Shown here: positions 1 to 12,474 of the stretch, piece after piece | Numbering within the stretch: the first letter of the stretch is position 1 | Layout of the letters: the number at the start of each line of letters is the position of its first letter | Origin: Silurus meridionalis | Lineage: Eukaryota > Chordata > Actinopteri > Siluriformes > Siluridae | NCBI RefSeq assembly: GCF_014805685.1 | Contig: NC_060905.1 | Span: 3,138,840-3,202,839 of the forward strand | Direction of reading: 5' to 3' | Length of the DNA: 64,000 bases | Position numbers and translations under genes: made by a program | The notes under the pieces: generated by a model | The model's input: only the letters and a program-made list of their open reading frames with translations | Databases searched by the model: none | What the model was told of the DNA's origin: nothing

Positions 1-1
1 T

Positions 2-148
2 CTGATGCGGTCGGTGAGGCAGAGCATCATCGAGCAGCGCTTCCCCGAGTTTGTGCAGAACTTCATGAGGAGGATGTTCTCCAGCGGCGAGACGTATCCT
101 GGCTGGGCCGTGGACGCCCTCGCATCAGTCAACATCACTCTGGAATAA
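2..148 (+). CDS. qtrt1: qtrt1, 3' terminal coding exon (partial)
   Basis: Last 48 codons and TAA stop of queuine tRNA-ribosyltransferase catalytic subunit 1, which exchanges guanine-34 for queuine in tRNAs with GUN anticodons as a heterodimer with QTRT2. The frame is open from base 2, and the tail ...[14 protein letters not shown] followed by stop closely matches the QTRT1 C-terminus (W-A-x-DALASV-x-ITL). The catalytic and zinc-binding parts lie left of the window. No lesion is visible. From general knowledge QTRT1 is the immediate neighbour of DNM2 in mammals, and dynamin-2 exons fill the rest of this window, which supports both names. Confidence 0.9.
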   Translation: MMRSVRQSIIEQRFPEFVQNFMRRMFSSGETYPGWAVDALASVNITLE

Positions 149-830
149 AATGTCTTTATATTTATATTTGTGTATATAATATGCTTGTATGCAAATTTTT
201 ATGCTTCTTTTTTAATAGTGGGGGTTTTTTTTGGGCTCATGGACTTCTCCTTTCCAGACTTCCACATCTGTACAGATGTTCATTGGTCTGTTTTTAACCA
301 ATGACTCATTTTTACTACTGTATCTGGTTTTTATTTTAATTTTTTTTTTAAATAAAACGAACAAAAACACTGATATTCTGTCTTTTTTTTTTTTTTTTAA
401 GAAAAATTTTACACATAAAATTTGCATTTTTATCTTTTCAGTTTTGGATTTATTCAAATCTTCTTTATATTTGTAAAGCTTTTATTATCAATAAACATCG
501 TCTCAAAGCATCTCTACAGAAATAATGCATTGATAAAAAAATAAAATAAATTTTGTAACTTTTATAATTGTATAAAAGTTTTTTTCCCAATGAGGGATCC
601 AGTGGTGACTATGGAAGAGGAAAAAGTGCCTGAGACTTCATGAGAAAGAAACCAGGAGAGGAACCAGATTTAAAAGGGAACCTCATCCTCAGCTGGGTGA
701 CACCAAACGTCCATTTAATGACCGTTCCATTGTTATTGAGATGTTCTGTTGATTTTTAGGTGCTTAAATGCAAAACTATGATCCTGAGGGATTGTAGTAG
801 ACGACGACTTCTTTCAACTTTTTCTATTAG
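149..830 (+). terminator. qtrt1: qtrt1 3' UTR and polyadenylation region
   Basis: AT-rich sequence after the qtrt1 stop. AATAAA hexamers at 351-356 and 490-495 are candidate poly(A) signals; T-runs follow each. No coding potential is convincing between the stop and the LINE tail at about 830. Which hexamer is used cannot be told from sequence. Confidence 0.55.
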
Positions 831-1088
831 AGGTCGCCACAGCGGCTTATCCGTCTCCATACCCTCCTGTCCTCTACATCTGCCTCTCTAACACCAACTA
901 CCTGCATGTCTTCCCCTCACCACATCCATAAACTTCGTTCTTGGTCTTTCCTCTATCCTGGTGTCTCCATCCTCAGCATTCCCCTACTGATATACCCCAT
1001 GTCCCTCCCCTGCACATGTCCAAACCATCTCAATCTCACCTCCCTTACCTTGTCTCCAAAATGTCCTACATGCGGTGTCTCTCTAATA
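831..1088 (-). mobile_element. RTE-type LINE 3' end fragment
   Basis: Read on the minus strand this matches the 3' end of the LINE at 22,316-23,141: the RT C-terminal coding strand (RGTAHVGRF-like, LRWFGHVQ-like and GRPRMRF-like stretches) and the terminal CCGCTGTGGCGACCTC motif. 5'-truncated and frame-damaged, as usual for dead LINE copies. Confidence 0.75.
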
Positions 1089-1324
1089 ATAGTAGACTGT
1101 TGATATTAATAATTGATATTAAATCCATCTTTAAAGTTTTTGAGTTGCTCTGTAACGTCATGGATTTGTAGGCTGTTGATGGGGAACAGTCCTCACACAG
1201 AGTGGCCTCCACTTGAACAGAACTTCAACCAGAGGTAGAGCATCTGGATGAATCGGGCAGATCTGAGAAGAAGAAAAAGGACAAACACTGTTCAGTGGTA
1301 CCTCAGGAGAATATTTACCTTCAC

Positions 1325-1336
1325 AGAGAGAGAGGG

Positions 1337-1366
<30 letters not shown>
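1325..1366. repeat. (GA)n microsatellite
   Basis: Uninterrupted GA dinucleotides with one GGGG interruption. The flanks (1,090-1,324 and 1,367-1,610) hold nothing I recognise. Confidence 0.9.
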
Positions 1367-1368
<2 letters not shown>

Positions 1369-1609
1369 AATAAAACTAAGCATTATTTCCTTTATTGTTT
1401 CATAAAGGTTTAGACGTTGCCCGGCGTGTTTAAGGTGCAGGTTTAGACTCTTGTAAGACCAGCTATGGCATTTAGTCCCCAATTTATTTTGTAGCCACGG
1501 CTTTTGCACACATGCACACATAAATCCAAATTATGACCTGCAGAGCCTGCAGAGGCTGTGTCATGTGTCAGCGGCTTTACAGGTATGAATAGTTTATAAA
1601 ATCTGAATG

Positions 1610-1925
1610 TATATGTGTTACCTGAGCAGTTGAGTGATAGGGGTCTTGCTCAAGGGCCAAGCAGGGCGTCTTGTTGGTCGAGGAATTTAAAATTAAAACC
1701 TTCTGATCAGTCCAACATCTTAACCACTAAGCTACATTTACATCATGCATTATATTTGCAGCATTTGGCAGATTCCTTTATCCAGAGCGTATCTCATTTA
1801 TACAAACGAGCAGCTATGGGGGTTAAGGGCTTTACTCAGGCCCCGAGCAGTGTCACCTTGGTGTGGCTGGGATTTGAACTCATGACCTTCTAATCAGAAG
1901 TCATCTTAACCACTGAGCTCCCTCT
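1610..1925 (-). mobile_element. tRNA-derived SINE, two adjacent degenerate copies
   Basis: On the minus strand, 1,922-1,865 reads as a tRNA-like head: box A-like AGCTCAGTGGTTAAG and box B-like GAGTTCAAATCCC. The body ends in a GGATAAAGGAATCTGCC-type tail near 1,775, a tail also seen in the SINE at 54,137. A second, more decayed copy with the same orientation follows at 1,735-1,620. Both are RNA polymerase III type retroposons, presumably dead. Confidence 0.7.
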
Positions 1926-2165
1926 ACATGAGATGGCACGAGGAAGAAAACTTGAGAGGACTTAATACCCATCCTCATCCCCATCCTCATTACACTTCCA
2001 TCATTGTGAAGGTGTCCGGTGCGGAACATTTAACTTAAATACAGAACATTCAACTTGAGGTCCTGAACCATTGTAGCAGACTGTTGATATAAATTACAGT
2101 CCAATTCCATCCTCAAAGTTCTTGAGTTAATGGATTTTTAGGAAGTTTATGTGGGACACAGTACG
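1926..2165. other. No recognised feature
   Basis: Unique-looking sequence with no supported ORF. The phrase around 2,080-2,140 (tgttgatat...catcctcaaagttcttgagtt) weakly repeats 1,095-1,150, so an old local duplication is possible. Confidence 0.4.
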
Positions 2166-2605
<440 letters not shown>

Positions 2606-2867
2606 TCTCCAGATTTCTCCATGTTCTGGTCAGTAAGATTTAGTCAGCTTTTCTTTTTGTTTCTAATTTTGGTCTTTAAGAACCAGATGGTATTTTTTTA
2701 TTTACTATGTTTACAGAGAGGGCATTTCTGAGAAATCACATACGTGTATAATTTATAAAAGAAACTAAAAATAAATAAAATAAAAATCTGGTTCCTTTGA
2801 CATTCTGGTGATGCCTGATACAAGAGGTGAGTGTTCACTGAGAGATGTTTGGAATGGAGGTGAAGGG

Positions 2868-2953
2868 AAAGACGACTCATGGTCTTGTTTGTGGGGTCGT
2901 CAGGACGGAAGTTCTTGTACTCCTCCACCTCTTTCTCCAGAGACAGCGTGTGT
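2868..2953 (-). pseudogene. Orphan dynamin exon fragment ([17 protein letters not shown])
   Basis: The minus strand encodes [20 protein letters not shown], a near-exact match to the start of the dynamin middle/stalk domain just after the GTPase domain. Similarity stops after NKTM, where the real protein would continue, so the piece is truncated at 3'. It lies 2.7 kb from qtrt1 on the opposite strand to dnm2 exons 1-6 at 55-63 kb, and has no neighbouring dynamin exon. Dynamin 2 is the likely parent, from the other blocks in this window. Confidence 0.8.
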
Positions 2954-2999
2954 GATCTCCCACTAGCGGCACTTTGGCGCTACTGCGGCCTCATACAAA

Positions 3000-3471
3000 A
3001 TTTTAACGGTCCCTGCGCGCGTTTCATTGGTCGAGCGGCGGACTCCTAGTCAGTGATTGGCTGGCTTTTATGTCCGTCAAACTCAGTGCGCGCGCTATTG
3101 AGCTCCTCCCACCTGCTGAGGGGAAGTGTGCTGCCGATTAGCTCAATTAGCCAAATTATCTTCATTTCATCGGAGTTTGGAAGTGATAACGACAGAAGTT
3201 CATTAGCTCGAGCTGAAGGTAAGTTTATTTGTTATATTTTTATGGCGCTGTGTGTCCATACTCAGAAAAGTTTTAAATCAGTTAAACTCCCGCGCTTAAC
3301 GGCTAATCAGGCTAATGATATGTTAAAATTCATCTCAAAATAGATCGTCTAGAGAAGTACCTCAGTGACCTCTTCACATCTCCTCACATCTTCTCACATC
3401 TCACACTGCACCACGCTGTCTGAGATCCTCCAGAACTGCTCGACTGGTACCACCTTCTCTCAGAATGAGAG
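3000..3471 (+). promoter_or_regulatory. Candidate CCAAT/GC-rich promoter with two 5' exons of an unidentified gene
   Basis: 3,005-3,115 is CpG-rich with two inverted CCAAT boxes (ATTGG near 3,029 and 3,057) and CTCCTCCCACC. About 100 bp downstream, GCTGAAG|GTAAGT (donor near 3,219) could end a non-coding first exon. A second possible exon runs from an AG near 3,345 to 3,471, ending AGAATGAGAG|GTAAGT, so the only ATG would be followed by two codons before the donor. I could not find a convincing next coding exon, so the gene is unnamed. Confidence 0.35.
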
Positions 3472-3647
3472 GTAAGTACAGAACAGTGCCGTCGTGCTGC
3501 AAAGAAACAGTTTCATGCACCATGAACTAAAGACTCATTTACAGTATTTTTAAAAAATGCTTTTGGTATTTATATAAATACAAAAAATTAAGTAAATAAA
3601 TAAATAAATAAAATGTAGTGAGATGCGGATGCTTTAGACTGTTAATT

Positions 3648-3650
<3 letters not shown>

Positions 3651-3678
<28 letters not shown>
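3651..3678. repeat. (CA)n microsatellite
   Basis: Short CA tract followed by TATATA. The surrounding 3,480-4,070 is AT-rich with nothing else I recognise. Confidence 0.9.
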
Positions 3679-3686
<8 letters not shown>

Positions 3687-4069
3687 ATATCAAATTACTA
3701 TTTTTTTTAAGGTAGAAAACCAAAATATTTTATAATAGATTACGACGTCAAAAACATTTGAGTCATTTCTGATTTTTTTGGGTGAAGGGGTAAGAAATCA
3801 CTAATCTGGGAATAAATTTTAATAGTAAAATAACTCAAACGTGACCAAAAAAAAAGTAATAATAGAGAATGTGTAAAGCAACTTCTGCATCCGTGTTCTA
3901 TGATGCATTGAGTCGCAGAGGGGTCTGGGGGTCCGGGGTCACCACTGGTTCCGTCGTGGAGCTGGACGTTTGTTTGAGAAGAAGTGTAACGAGAGAGACG
4001 GAGAGTGAGCAGGGTGGAGACCCAGATTGAGATTCTGTTTTCTTTTTTTTTTCCTCGATATGTCTGTGC

Positions 4070-4071
<2 letters not shown>

Positions 4072-4121
<50 letters not shown>
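4072..4121. repeat. (GT)n microsatellite
   Basis: About 25 GT units. It makes artefactual Val-Cys and His-Thr frames on the two strands. Confidence 0.95.
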
Positions 4122-4126
<5 letters not shown>

Positions 4127-4289
4127 TCCCGTTTGGTCCAGATCAAGTCTGGTAGCAACCTACTTTCAGGTTTAATGCCTGCCCCTGAATGCCGATATCA
4201 TTTTGTAAGTGATCAAGACCCCCCCCCCCAACCACAAAAAAACCACACCCAGAAATCATTAATCACCGTCCTGGTCAACTCCAACACAT

Positions 4290-4625
4290 CGCATATAGCA
4301 GCAAACTATAGCGGCTGAGAGGCTAAGCAGCAGGACAAACTCTGTGACGCGTTTAGTTTCTGTAAAACCATGTAGATTTATTGATGTTATGTTGAATAAA
4401 CTCCGTAAGAAAAAACACTTAAATTGTAGACCCTATGAAAATTATTAAAACGGTAAACAGAACGTAAGCGTTTCCATCAACTCATCCCCCTCTCTATGCA
4501 CTCACTTCAAACAGGAAACACTAATTACCTAAATACCCATTTACACTTGTGCGAAAAACTTATCCGGAAATGCATATAAAAAAAATACATATACATTTTT
4601 CTGCACTTACATACCAGCCCCTGAT
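4290..4625. repeat. LTR-like repeat, copy 1
   Basis: About 335 bp matching 16,602-17,165 in the same orientation, with shared landmarks: GCTGAGAGGCTAAGCAGC, AACTCTGTGACGCGTTT, a GTTGAATAAACTCC poly(A)-like signal, CTCTATGCACTCACTTC and GCATATAAAAAA (TATA-like). It lies beside BEL/Pao pol remnants, so the pair is best read as the two LTRs of that element, now 12 kb apart. Exact LTR ends were not determined. Confidence 0.6.
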
Positions 4626-5007
4626 TATTACACAATAAACCTGTAATAATCACCAACACAATCCAAATACAATATAAACACTATGCAAATTTCATAACTC
4701 GTTGTTGTACATTATTTCCTTTTTTTAAATTATTTTTAACAATATACTTAAGAAAATATTAAATGTGTGCGCGTGTCCATAAAACTCAAATGTTCATTTA
4801 GTTCATCCTTGAAGCAGAGTAAAGTTTGTCTACGTCTAGTATAAGTCAGTAAAGTCAATCGTCAGTAATTCAAAGTCATAGGTCAAGTCAAAGGGTCAGT
4901 GGTGAGCTCTCAAATGTCACTGTTATAGTTAGTCTTTAAATTCCTCAGCTTCAAGAATACAAATTTTGGTAATTGGCCTGGTCAAGCAGGCACTCATAGT
5001 TTTGATC
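4626..5007. other. Non-coding spacer inside the BEL/Pao remnant
   Basis: AT-rich, with several GTCA-type short repeats (agtcaatcgtcagtaattcaaagtcata). No ORF supported. Presumably the region between pol and the LTR. Confidence 0.4.
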
Positions 5008-6330
5008 TTAACTTGCCATGTGAATCGAAAGAATGGAATTCAGTATTTTCTTTATTGATCTGATGAGTCTTTCCCAGATCCCTCCATGATTGAAAGTCCA
5101 TTTTATTTTCTTTTGAAGAAGAACATTGTTAATCTGATTGTAATTCGAATTTTGTATCGCCTCCTGTAATTCACGCTCAGCCCCGACAAAGTTATCTGAA
5201 CGTATTTCAGCCTCTTGTCCTCGTTGAGCAATGGCTAACATGAAGTTCCGTCCACTATGTCCTACTTCTTCATGAATTTTTTGCAGAATCAAGTCTTTAT
5301 CCAATATGATTGGGTGTTTATAGTCTTTGGGAATCAATGCTTTATCAAAACGTCCACAAACACTCATATTTTCAGACTGCAAAATTAAATTAGAATTATA
5401 AAGCGCAGTATTTCGCTTGACTATTCCATTCTTTCGTAGACTTGTCAGTTCCTTAGAAGATTTCTTTCCTTGAGAAAATCGGACGATTTCCATTTCAGCC
5501 TTTTCCAATTCTTCCAAAGAAAGCAAATCTTTACACACAGCATATTTGAACTTCTGCATTTCTTTATTAATAGTCATCCTTTGTTGATTTGGATCTGCAC
5601 CAGGGCGAACAAGATTAGTCTGTAGTCGTTTCCCTTCCTTACTAAGATCCATCAAGATTCTTTTTAGACGAAGGATCCATGCTACAGATTTCTTTAGTCG
5701 AATCCAAGAAGACAATCAGATTCTTCTTTGACTTCTACCATGTTACCAAGATTGAATCTACTTCCACTCTAGAAGCCAGATCTGCTGGATTGTTTGAAGA
5801 ATTCACGTACCTCCACTGTGATACGTCAGAAGCCTTCAAAATTTCAGACACTCTATTAGCCACAAAGCGCAAAAATCTTGATGTTTTATTTTAAGGGTTT
5901 TTGAGTACTGAAGTGCTGTCAGTCAAAAAAATTGAACCCTGAAAGGGTATCTTGAGTTCTTTCATCCGACTAGCAAGTGTAGCAGCTGTAAGTTCCAAGT
6001 GAGGGATTGTAATGGGTCTCAATGGTGTAACTCTTGCCTTGCTTACCAGAAGAGTAGAATTTGCCAGTTTTTGGTCATTATGAAGCAGCAGATTGGATAC
6101 CACACCATATCCTTTTCAGGTAAAACACCCAATACAGCACGGCTGTTACTCATCCATCACACATTAGTGAGATCCTTTTACAGCTGCACAGCTTTGGATT
6201 CAGAAGGTACAGAAACAAGACAGTCATAGAAATAATTAAAAACATCAAGTGTCTTGGAGTCAAATAGATCCTTTTGATCCATTGCGCATTTCCTCAACGC
6301 AGGTTTTGAGGCCTCCCCTAGATAACGCTA
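5008..6330 (-). pseudogene. BEL/Pao retrotransposon pol remnant (RNase H and integrase)
   Basis: Minus-strand frames resemble BEL/Pao polyprotein. 6,103-5,891 carries an RNase H-like stretch (PITIPHLELTAATLASRM ... TDSTSVL). 5,715-5,008 (235 codons) carries the integrase region: an HEEVGHSGRN zinc-binding-like start, then directly RSDNFVGAERELQEAI and FNHGGIWERLIRSIKKILNS. The integrase core is internally deleted between EVGHSGRN and the RSDN segment, and the usual GTN after the SDN residues is lost. Frames are interrupted between blocks. 6,104-6,330 is further decayed pol. The element is dead. Confidence 0.75.
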
Positions 6331-6860
6331 TCTGTGATGATAGGTCTGCATGGTGGGGATAAACCTGAGCTCGGGCTGGTGAATCTCTTTCACCAGGACA
6401 GGGTGGGACCCAGTGTGTGTATTGTGTTAGGGTTGCGTTTTGATGTTAAATGGTGTTCGTTTGTATGTGTTTGGGGAAGTGGTATGGTTACGGCAAAAGT
6501 TGGGCACGCCCGGAAGTTAAGTATAACATTACACTAGATACAAGCTTATATCAAAATATAATATAATATAAATAAATGAATATGTGGATAAAATGAAACT
6601 ATTATAAAACATTGTAGCCTGTGACAGACTGCTGTGTGAGGAAACTAAGTTATCCAAACAGAGCAGAACAGAGGCACTGATCACAGTGGTAAGGAAGCAG
6701 TGAGACTAACAACAATCAGGTAAAGCTGAGATTTCTGTCAATAAAGAACTTTGGGTTGATTCTGGTCTGACTGTCATGTTCTTGAAATAACTTTATAGGG
6801 AAACTTTATATGAAACTCAAGCACTTGATTAAAGAGGAGGTGAAAAAGTAAAGCTGACAT
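6331..6860 (+). mobile_element. Probable 5' LTR/leader remnant of the endogenous retrovirus
   Basis: Sequence left of the gag region. 6,600-6,780 holds a CAATAAAG poly(A)-like signal (near 6,738) followed by a T/G-rich stretch, as expected at an R-U5 border, then a short leader before gag. No matching right-hand LTR was found after pol, so this is inference from position. Confidence 0.35.
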
Positions 6861-9119
6861 AATGCATAAATAGGAACATCCTGTCGATGACATAGTATTA
6901 AAGTATAAACCTTTTGAAAAGGATATAAAAAAATACATGAAGAAATGGCATAACAGGACAAATGGGGAGTTGCAATGGCCAAAAGAAGGCACATTTAATG
7001 TTTTATTGTGTGGACTGATGAAAAAGAAATTAGGTGAGTGGGAGGAGCACAAAATGGCAAGGAAGGGACAAAGTAAATTAGAGTGGAAAAAAACAGTGAG
7101 GTTGTTTAAAACAGAGGGGATAAAGAGAGAGACAGAAAAGCGGTTTAAAAAAAGTGAAGTAGTTAAAGAAAGGGGGATCAGAATGTAGAAAAGCAGAAAG
7201 AGAAGGGAACAGCGCCACTCTCAGGGCTGCATTTTGGGCACAGTTGGTCACCACCTTACAATAATGCATGTCTTCCAAAGCCAGCAGGAATTTATTCACA
7301 GATGGAACTGAAAAGTGATGGATAAACTAGTGGAGACATAAAAGTGCTGAGTGGATGCTACAAGCTTGAAGAAAATGAGAAAATAGCAGCACTGGTAACT
7401 GCGCGCAGGAAGGTCTGCCCAGAGCTGTTATTCCGAGTGGAACAGACAGAAAATTTCTCTCAGAGCGAAAGAACTGTGGACGAGGCTAATGAAAAAGTTA
7501 AGCAATATTATGCCGAGTACATCAAAAGCAGCACTCTCTATGGGCTAAGAGGAAGTAAACACAACAAAGCAGAGAGCCAGAAAGAAAGTGAGACAGATGG
7601 AATGAAACTATTCGACGACGAGCCGGAACAAGAACACCGAGAACGAACAGCACCCACAAGGGTGCCGAGATCAAACTCATGCCTAGAGGTAAGGGAGGCG
7701 CTAAGAGCCACGTCATGTTCACCAAAGAGTGACAAAGCCTTTAGCGAAGAGGAAGTAATCAGAAAACTAGTGAGAATGGAGAGAGAAGTAAGAATAATCT
7801 TTAGTAGATAGGAGAACTGACCCGTAAAAGCCAAGAACAAGTGGCCGCTAATTATTGGCTGGTGCAAGAAGGAAGTAAATTACCGAACACCAGCCTGAAG
7901 CAGTTTGAAAAAAACATGTGAATGGACTAACGAGGCCCAAGCAGGGAAGCAAATGGAAGGGAATCCCAACGAAACAAGTACAGAAATGACACCCATGGTC
8001 CTAAACCTGAAATAAAGCACACAAGGAAGTTGAAGAGAAATAAACAGAGCCCACACTCAAATACAGAAGGGAACGACGGGCCAAGTGACAACAGTGATGA
8101 CGATACTTCAAGTGATGAAGAAAAAGCTGTTTATGGCAATTGTCAAGAGTACTCATCACAGCAGTATCAGGTACGCCAACTACCCCTAACAGTGAAAGAA
8201 AAATATGTTCAATACGTGTGTGAAGGAGTAAAAAGGTGGATAACACAATTTGAAGAAAAAACAATGTTACACCATCTTGCACTTGGAGATAGTAAAGCGA
8301 TTCTGGCCCAAACCATAGGAAGGGCAAAAACAGTGGAAATCTTAAAAAAAAAAAAAATAGGAGATGATGCAGAAAATTCCAGACATGATCATTTTCCATT
8401 CGGCCCATTCCGAAATGACATCTGGGGTACCATGAGAAAACAATACCCCACAAAGCTGGACCCAGGAAGACTGGAAACTATGAGATTGGGAGAAGAAGAA
8501 AATGTAGCTAAGTTTATCTAAACCTTCCAAGATGCTTGGAGAGAGGAGACCAGTGCTCCTTGGGGTGATTCTGATACCAGCAAAGGTTTGTTTCGAATGG
8601 TGTTGAAATACACACTTCCTTCTGAAGTACAGAGATTCCTGGAGGGAGTTATAGGCATAAACACAATGCCTTGAAAACTTACCAAGCTCACATGATCCAT
8701 TTTATAAACCAACACGGCGAAAAAAAGAAAGAGAACAAAGAAGCGAGTGAGGCTTTAGTAACAGGTTTGCAAAAGGCCCAACTGAGTGAGATTGCCCGAC
8801 ACAAACAAAAAGAGAAAGAAAAGAAGAGAGACATTGCAGTAGCACAAGTTGCAGTAATTGTTCAAACAGCTATGTCTAAATCACAGGACCAAATGCAAGA
8901 AGCTCAGGCCCCAGTGCAAGCAGGGGCACATTGGACACAACTAATGATGCAACCATGTGGATTAGTGGCCCAACAAGCAACCCTGCCAATGATCCAACCG
9001 GCAGGGCCAGTATATAAGTTTGCCAGTGGTCCGCAATGGCCCCAGCACAACCAAAATGCTAGACCATTCACTGGGGAAAGAGGAAGAGGAGGAAAGCTCA
9101 AAACTGATACCAAGTGGAC
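6861..9119 (+). pseudogene. Endogenous retrovirus gag region, tandem copy A
   Basis: First and longest of three head-to-tail copies of a retroviral gag-like segment. Broken frames at 7,344-7,811, 8,030-8,521 and 8,671-9,132 carry a matrix-like acidic/basic region, a capsid-like region (HFPFGPFRNDIWGTMRK-type) and a lysine-rich tail ending in an RGRGGK-type basic box. No single frame survives; stops and frameshifts separate the blocks and a poly-A slip lies near 8,343. It is an old animal retrovirus copy, not a working gene. Confidence 0.75.
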
Positions 9120-10514
9120 AATGCATAAATAGGAACTTCCTGTTGATGACATAGTATTAAAGTATAAACCTTTTGAAAAGGATATTGAAAAATACTAAAG
9201 AAATGGCATAACAGGACAAATGGGGAGTTGCAATGGCCAAAAGAAGGCACATTTAATGTTTTATTGTGTGGACTGATAAAAAAGAAATTAGATGAGTGGG
9301 AGGAGCACAAAATGGCAAGGAAGGGACAAAGTAAATTAGAGTGGACAAAAACAAAGTGGGGTTGTTTAAAACAGAGGGAAAAGTCATAGATGGACTACTG
9401 AAGACAAAAAAATGCATAGAGTTCTGAGTGGATGCTACAAGCTTGAAGAAAATGAGAAAATAGCAGCACTGGCAACTGCGCGCAGGAAGCTCTGCCAAGA
9501 GCTGTTATTCGAGTGGAACAGACAGAAAATTTCTCTCAGTGCGAAAGAACTGTGGACGAGGCTAATGAAAAAGTTAAGCAATATTATGCCGAGTACATCG
9601 AAAGCAGCACTCTCTATGGGCTAAGAGGAAGTAAACACAACAAAGCAGAGAGCCAGAAAGAGAGTGAGACAGATGGGATGAAACAAAACTATTGAACGAC
9701 GAGCCGGAACAAGAACACAGAGAACGAACAGCACCCACAAGGGCGCCGAGATCAAACTCCTGCCTAGAGGTAAGGGAGGAGCTAAGAGCCATGTCCTGTT
9801 CGCCGAAGAGTGACAAAGCCTCCAGCGAAGGGGAAGTAATCAGTAAACTAGTGAGAATGGAGAGAGAAGTAAAAATAATCTTCACTAGACCAAGAAAAAG
9901 ATCTGGAGAAGATAGAGGAAACAGGCGGAACAAAATCAAGAAAGAGGTAAAGGAGATAGAAGAACTGACCCGTAAAAGCCATGAACAAGTGGCTGCTAAT
10001 TATGGGCTGGTGCAAGAATTATTGAACACCAGTTACTGAACAACAGTGATGACGATACTTGGATACTACAGATAGTGACGAAGAAAAAGCTGTTTATGGC
10101 AAGTGTCATGAGTACTCATCACAGCAGTATCAGGTGCACCAACTACCCCTAACAGTGAAAGGAAAATATGTTCAATATGTCCCATGGTCATTTTATGGAC
10201 GTAGCGGGACTGATCATGGACGTCTGCCAGACGTGTGTCAATGAGTACAAAGGTGGATAACACAATTTGAAGAAAAAACAATGTTACACCAGCTTGCACT
10301 TGGAGATAGCAAAGCGATTCTGGCCCAAACCATAGGAAGGGCAAAAACAGTGAAAATCTTTAAAAAAAAAAAAAAAAAGCGAAAATAGGATATGACATAG
10401 GATATGATATGTGTTTGCCAGCAGGCCGCAATGGCCCCAGCACAACCAAAATGCTAGACCTTTCACTGAGGAAAGAGGAAGAGGAGGAAAGCTCAAAACT
10501 GATACCAAGTGGAC
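9120..10514 (+). pseudogene. Endogenous retrovirus gag region, tandem copy B
   Basis: Second copy, starting at the same point as copy A (AATGCATAAATAGGAAC). Broken frames at 9,513-9,695 and 9,692-10,039. It keeps a segment near 9,890-10,010 that copy A has lost, but jumps near 10,410 from the capsid-like start straight to the 3' basic region, losing most of the capsid-like block. Confidence 0.75.
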
Positions 10515-12450
10515 AATGCATAAATAGGAACGTCCTGTTGATGACAAAGTATTAAAGTATAAGCCTTTTACAAAGGATATTGAAAAATACATGAAGAAAT
10601 GGCATAACAGGACAAATGGCGAGTTGCAATGGCAAAAAGAAGCCACATTTAATGTTTTATTGTGTGGACTGATAAAAAGAAATTAGATGAGTGGGAGAAG
10701 CACAAAATGGCAAGGAAGGGACAAAGTATATTAGAGTGGAAAAAAACAAAGTGGGGTTGTTTAAAACAGAGGGGATAAACAAAGAGACAGAAAAGTGGAT
10801 TAAAAAAGTGAAGTAGTTAAAGGAAGGGGGGATCAGAATGTTGAAAAGCAGAAAGAGAAGGGAACAGCGCCACTCTCAGGGCTGCATGATGGGCACAGTT
10901 GGTCACCACCTTACAATAATGCATGTCTTCCAAAGCCAGCAGGAATTTATTCAAAGACGGAACTGAAAAATCATATATGGACTACTGGAGACAAAAGTGC
11001 AGAGTTCTGAGTGGATGCTACAAGCTTGAAGAAAATGAGAAAATAGCAGCACTGGCAACTGCGCGCAGGAAGCTCTGCCCAGAGCTGTTATTCCGAGTGG
11101 AACACTCAGAATTACCGAACACCAGCCTGAAGCAGTTTGAAACAAACATGTGAATGGACTAACGAGGCACAAGCAGGGAAGCAAATGGAAGAGAACCCCA
11201 ACAAAACAAGTACAGAAATGACACCCATGGTCCCAAGCCTGAAAAGAGGCACACAAGGAAGTTGAAGAGAAATAAACAGAGCCCACACTCAAATACAGAA
11301 GGGAATGACGGGCCAAGTGACAACAGTGATGACGATACTTCCAGTGATGAAGAAAAAGCTGTTTATGGCAAGTGTCAAGAGTACTCATCACAGCAGTATC
11401 AGGTACGCCAACTACCCCTAACAGTGAAAGAAAAATATGTTCAATATGTACCATGGTCATTCATGGACGTAGCGGGACTGATCATGGACAACTGCCAGAC
11501 ATGTGTGAAGGAGTACAAAGGTGGATAACACAATTTGAAGAAAAAACAGTTACACCAGCTTGCACTTGGAGATAGAAAAGCGATTCATGGCCCAAACCAT
11601 AGGAAGGGCAAAAACAGTGGAATTCTTAAAAAAAAAAAAAAAGCGAAAATAGGATATGACGCAGAAGATTCCAGACATGATCATTTTCCATTCGGCCCAT
11701 TCCGAAATGACATCTGGGGTACCATGAGAAAACAATACCCCACAAAGCTGGACCCAGGAAGACTGGAAACTATGAGATTGGGAGAAGAGGAAAATGTAGC
11801 TAAGTTTATCCAAAACTTCCAAGATGCTTGGAGAGAGGAGACGATTGGGACGATTCTGATACCAGCAAAGGTTTGTTTCGAATGGTGTTGAAATACACAC
11901 TTCCTTCTGAAGTACAGAGATTCCTGGAGGGAGTAATAGGCATAAACACAATGCCTTGAAAAACTTACCAAGCTCACATGATCCATTTTATAAACCAACA
12001 CGGCGAAAAAAGAAAGAGAACAAAGAGGCGAGTGAGGCTTTAGTGACCAATTTGCACAAGGCCCAACTGAGGGAGATTGCTCGGCACAAACAAGAAGAGA
12101 AAGAAAAGAAGAGAGACATTGCAGTAAAGCAAGTTGCAGTAATTGTTCAAACAGCTATGTCTAAGTGGCCCAACTTAGACATAGTTGGGCCCAACTCCCT
12201 AGTGGCCCAACAAGCAACCCTGCCAATGATCCAACCGGCAGGGCCAGTATATGTGTTTGCCAGTGGGCCGCAATGGCCCCAGCACAACCAAAATGCTAGA
12301 CCATTCACTGGGGAAAGAGGAAGAGGAGGAAAGCTCAAAACTGATACCAAGTGGACAATGCAGTGCCCCATGTCTCCCTGATGGTTGCGAAAATTTTTAA
12401 ATGGGAAGATGTAGGTTCTATGATGGAGGAAGCACAGGGGGTTGGGGAGT
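10515..12450 (+). pseudogene. Endogenous retrovirus gag region, tandem copy C and gag 3' end
   Basis: Third copy (repeat unit to about 12,362), then gag tail sequence found only once. Frames at 11,262-11,528, 11,535-11,891 and 11,956-12,381. Relative to copy A it lacks the matrix-distal block (deletion near 11,106) but keeps the capsid-like block. The gag-pol region is then interrupted by the TIR element at 12,475. Confidence 0.75.
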
Positions 12451-12474
12451 GGGTGCCAACACACAATGCTTACA

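Noticed and set aside
3898..4060. Coding exon resembling a Ser/Thr-Pro-rich tail
   Set aside because: No consistent splice sites and no family recognised; a nearby (GT)n inflates the frame.
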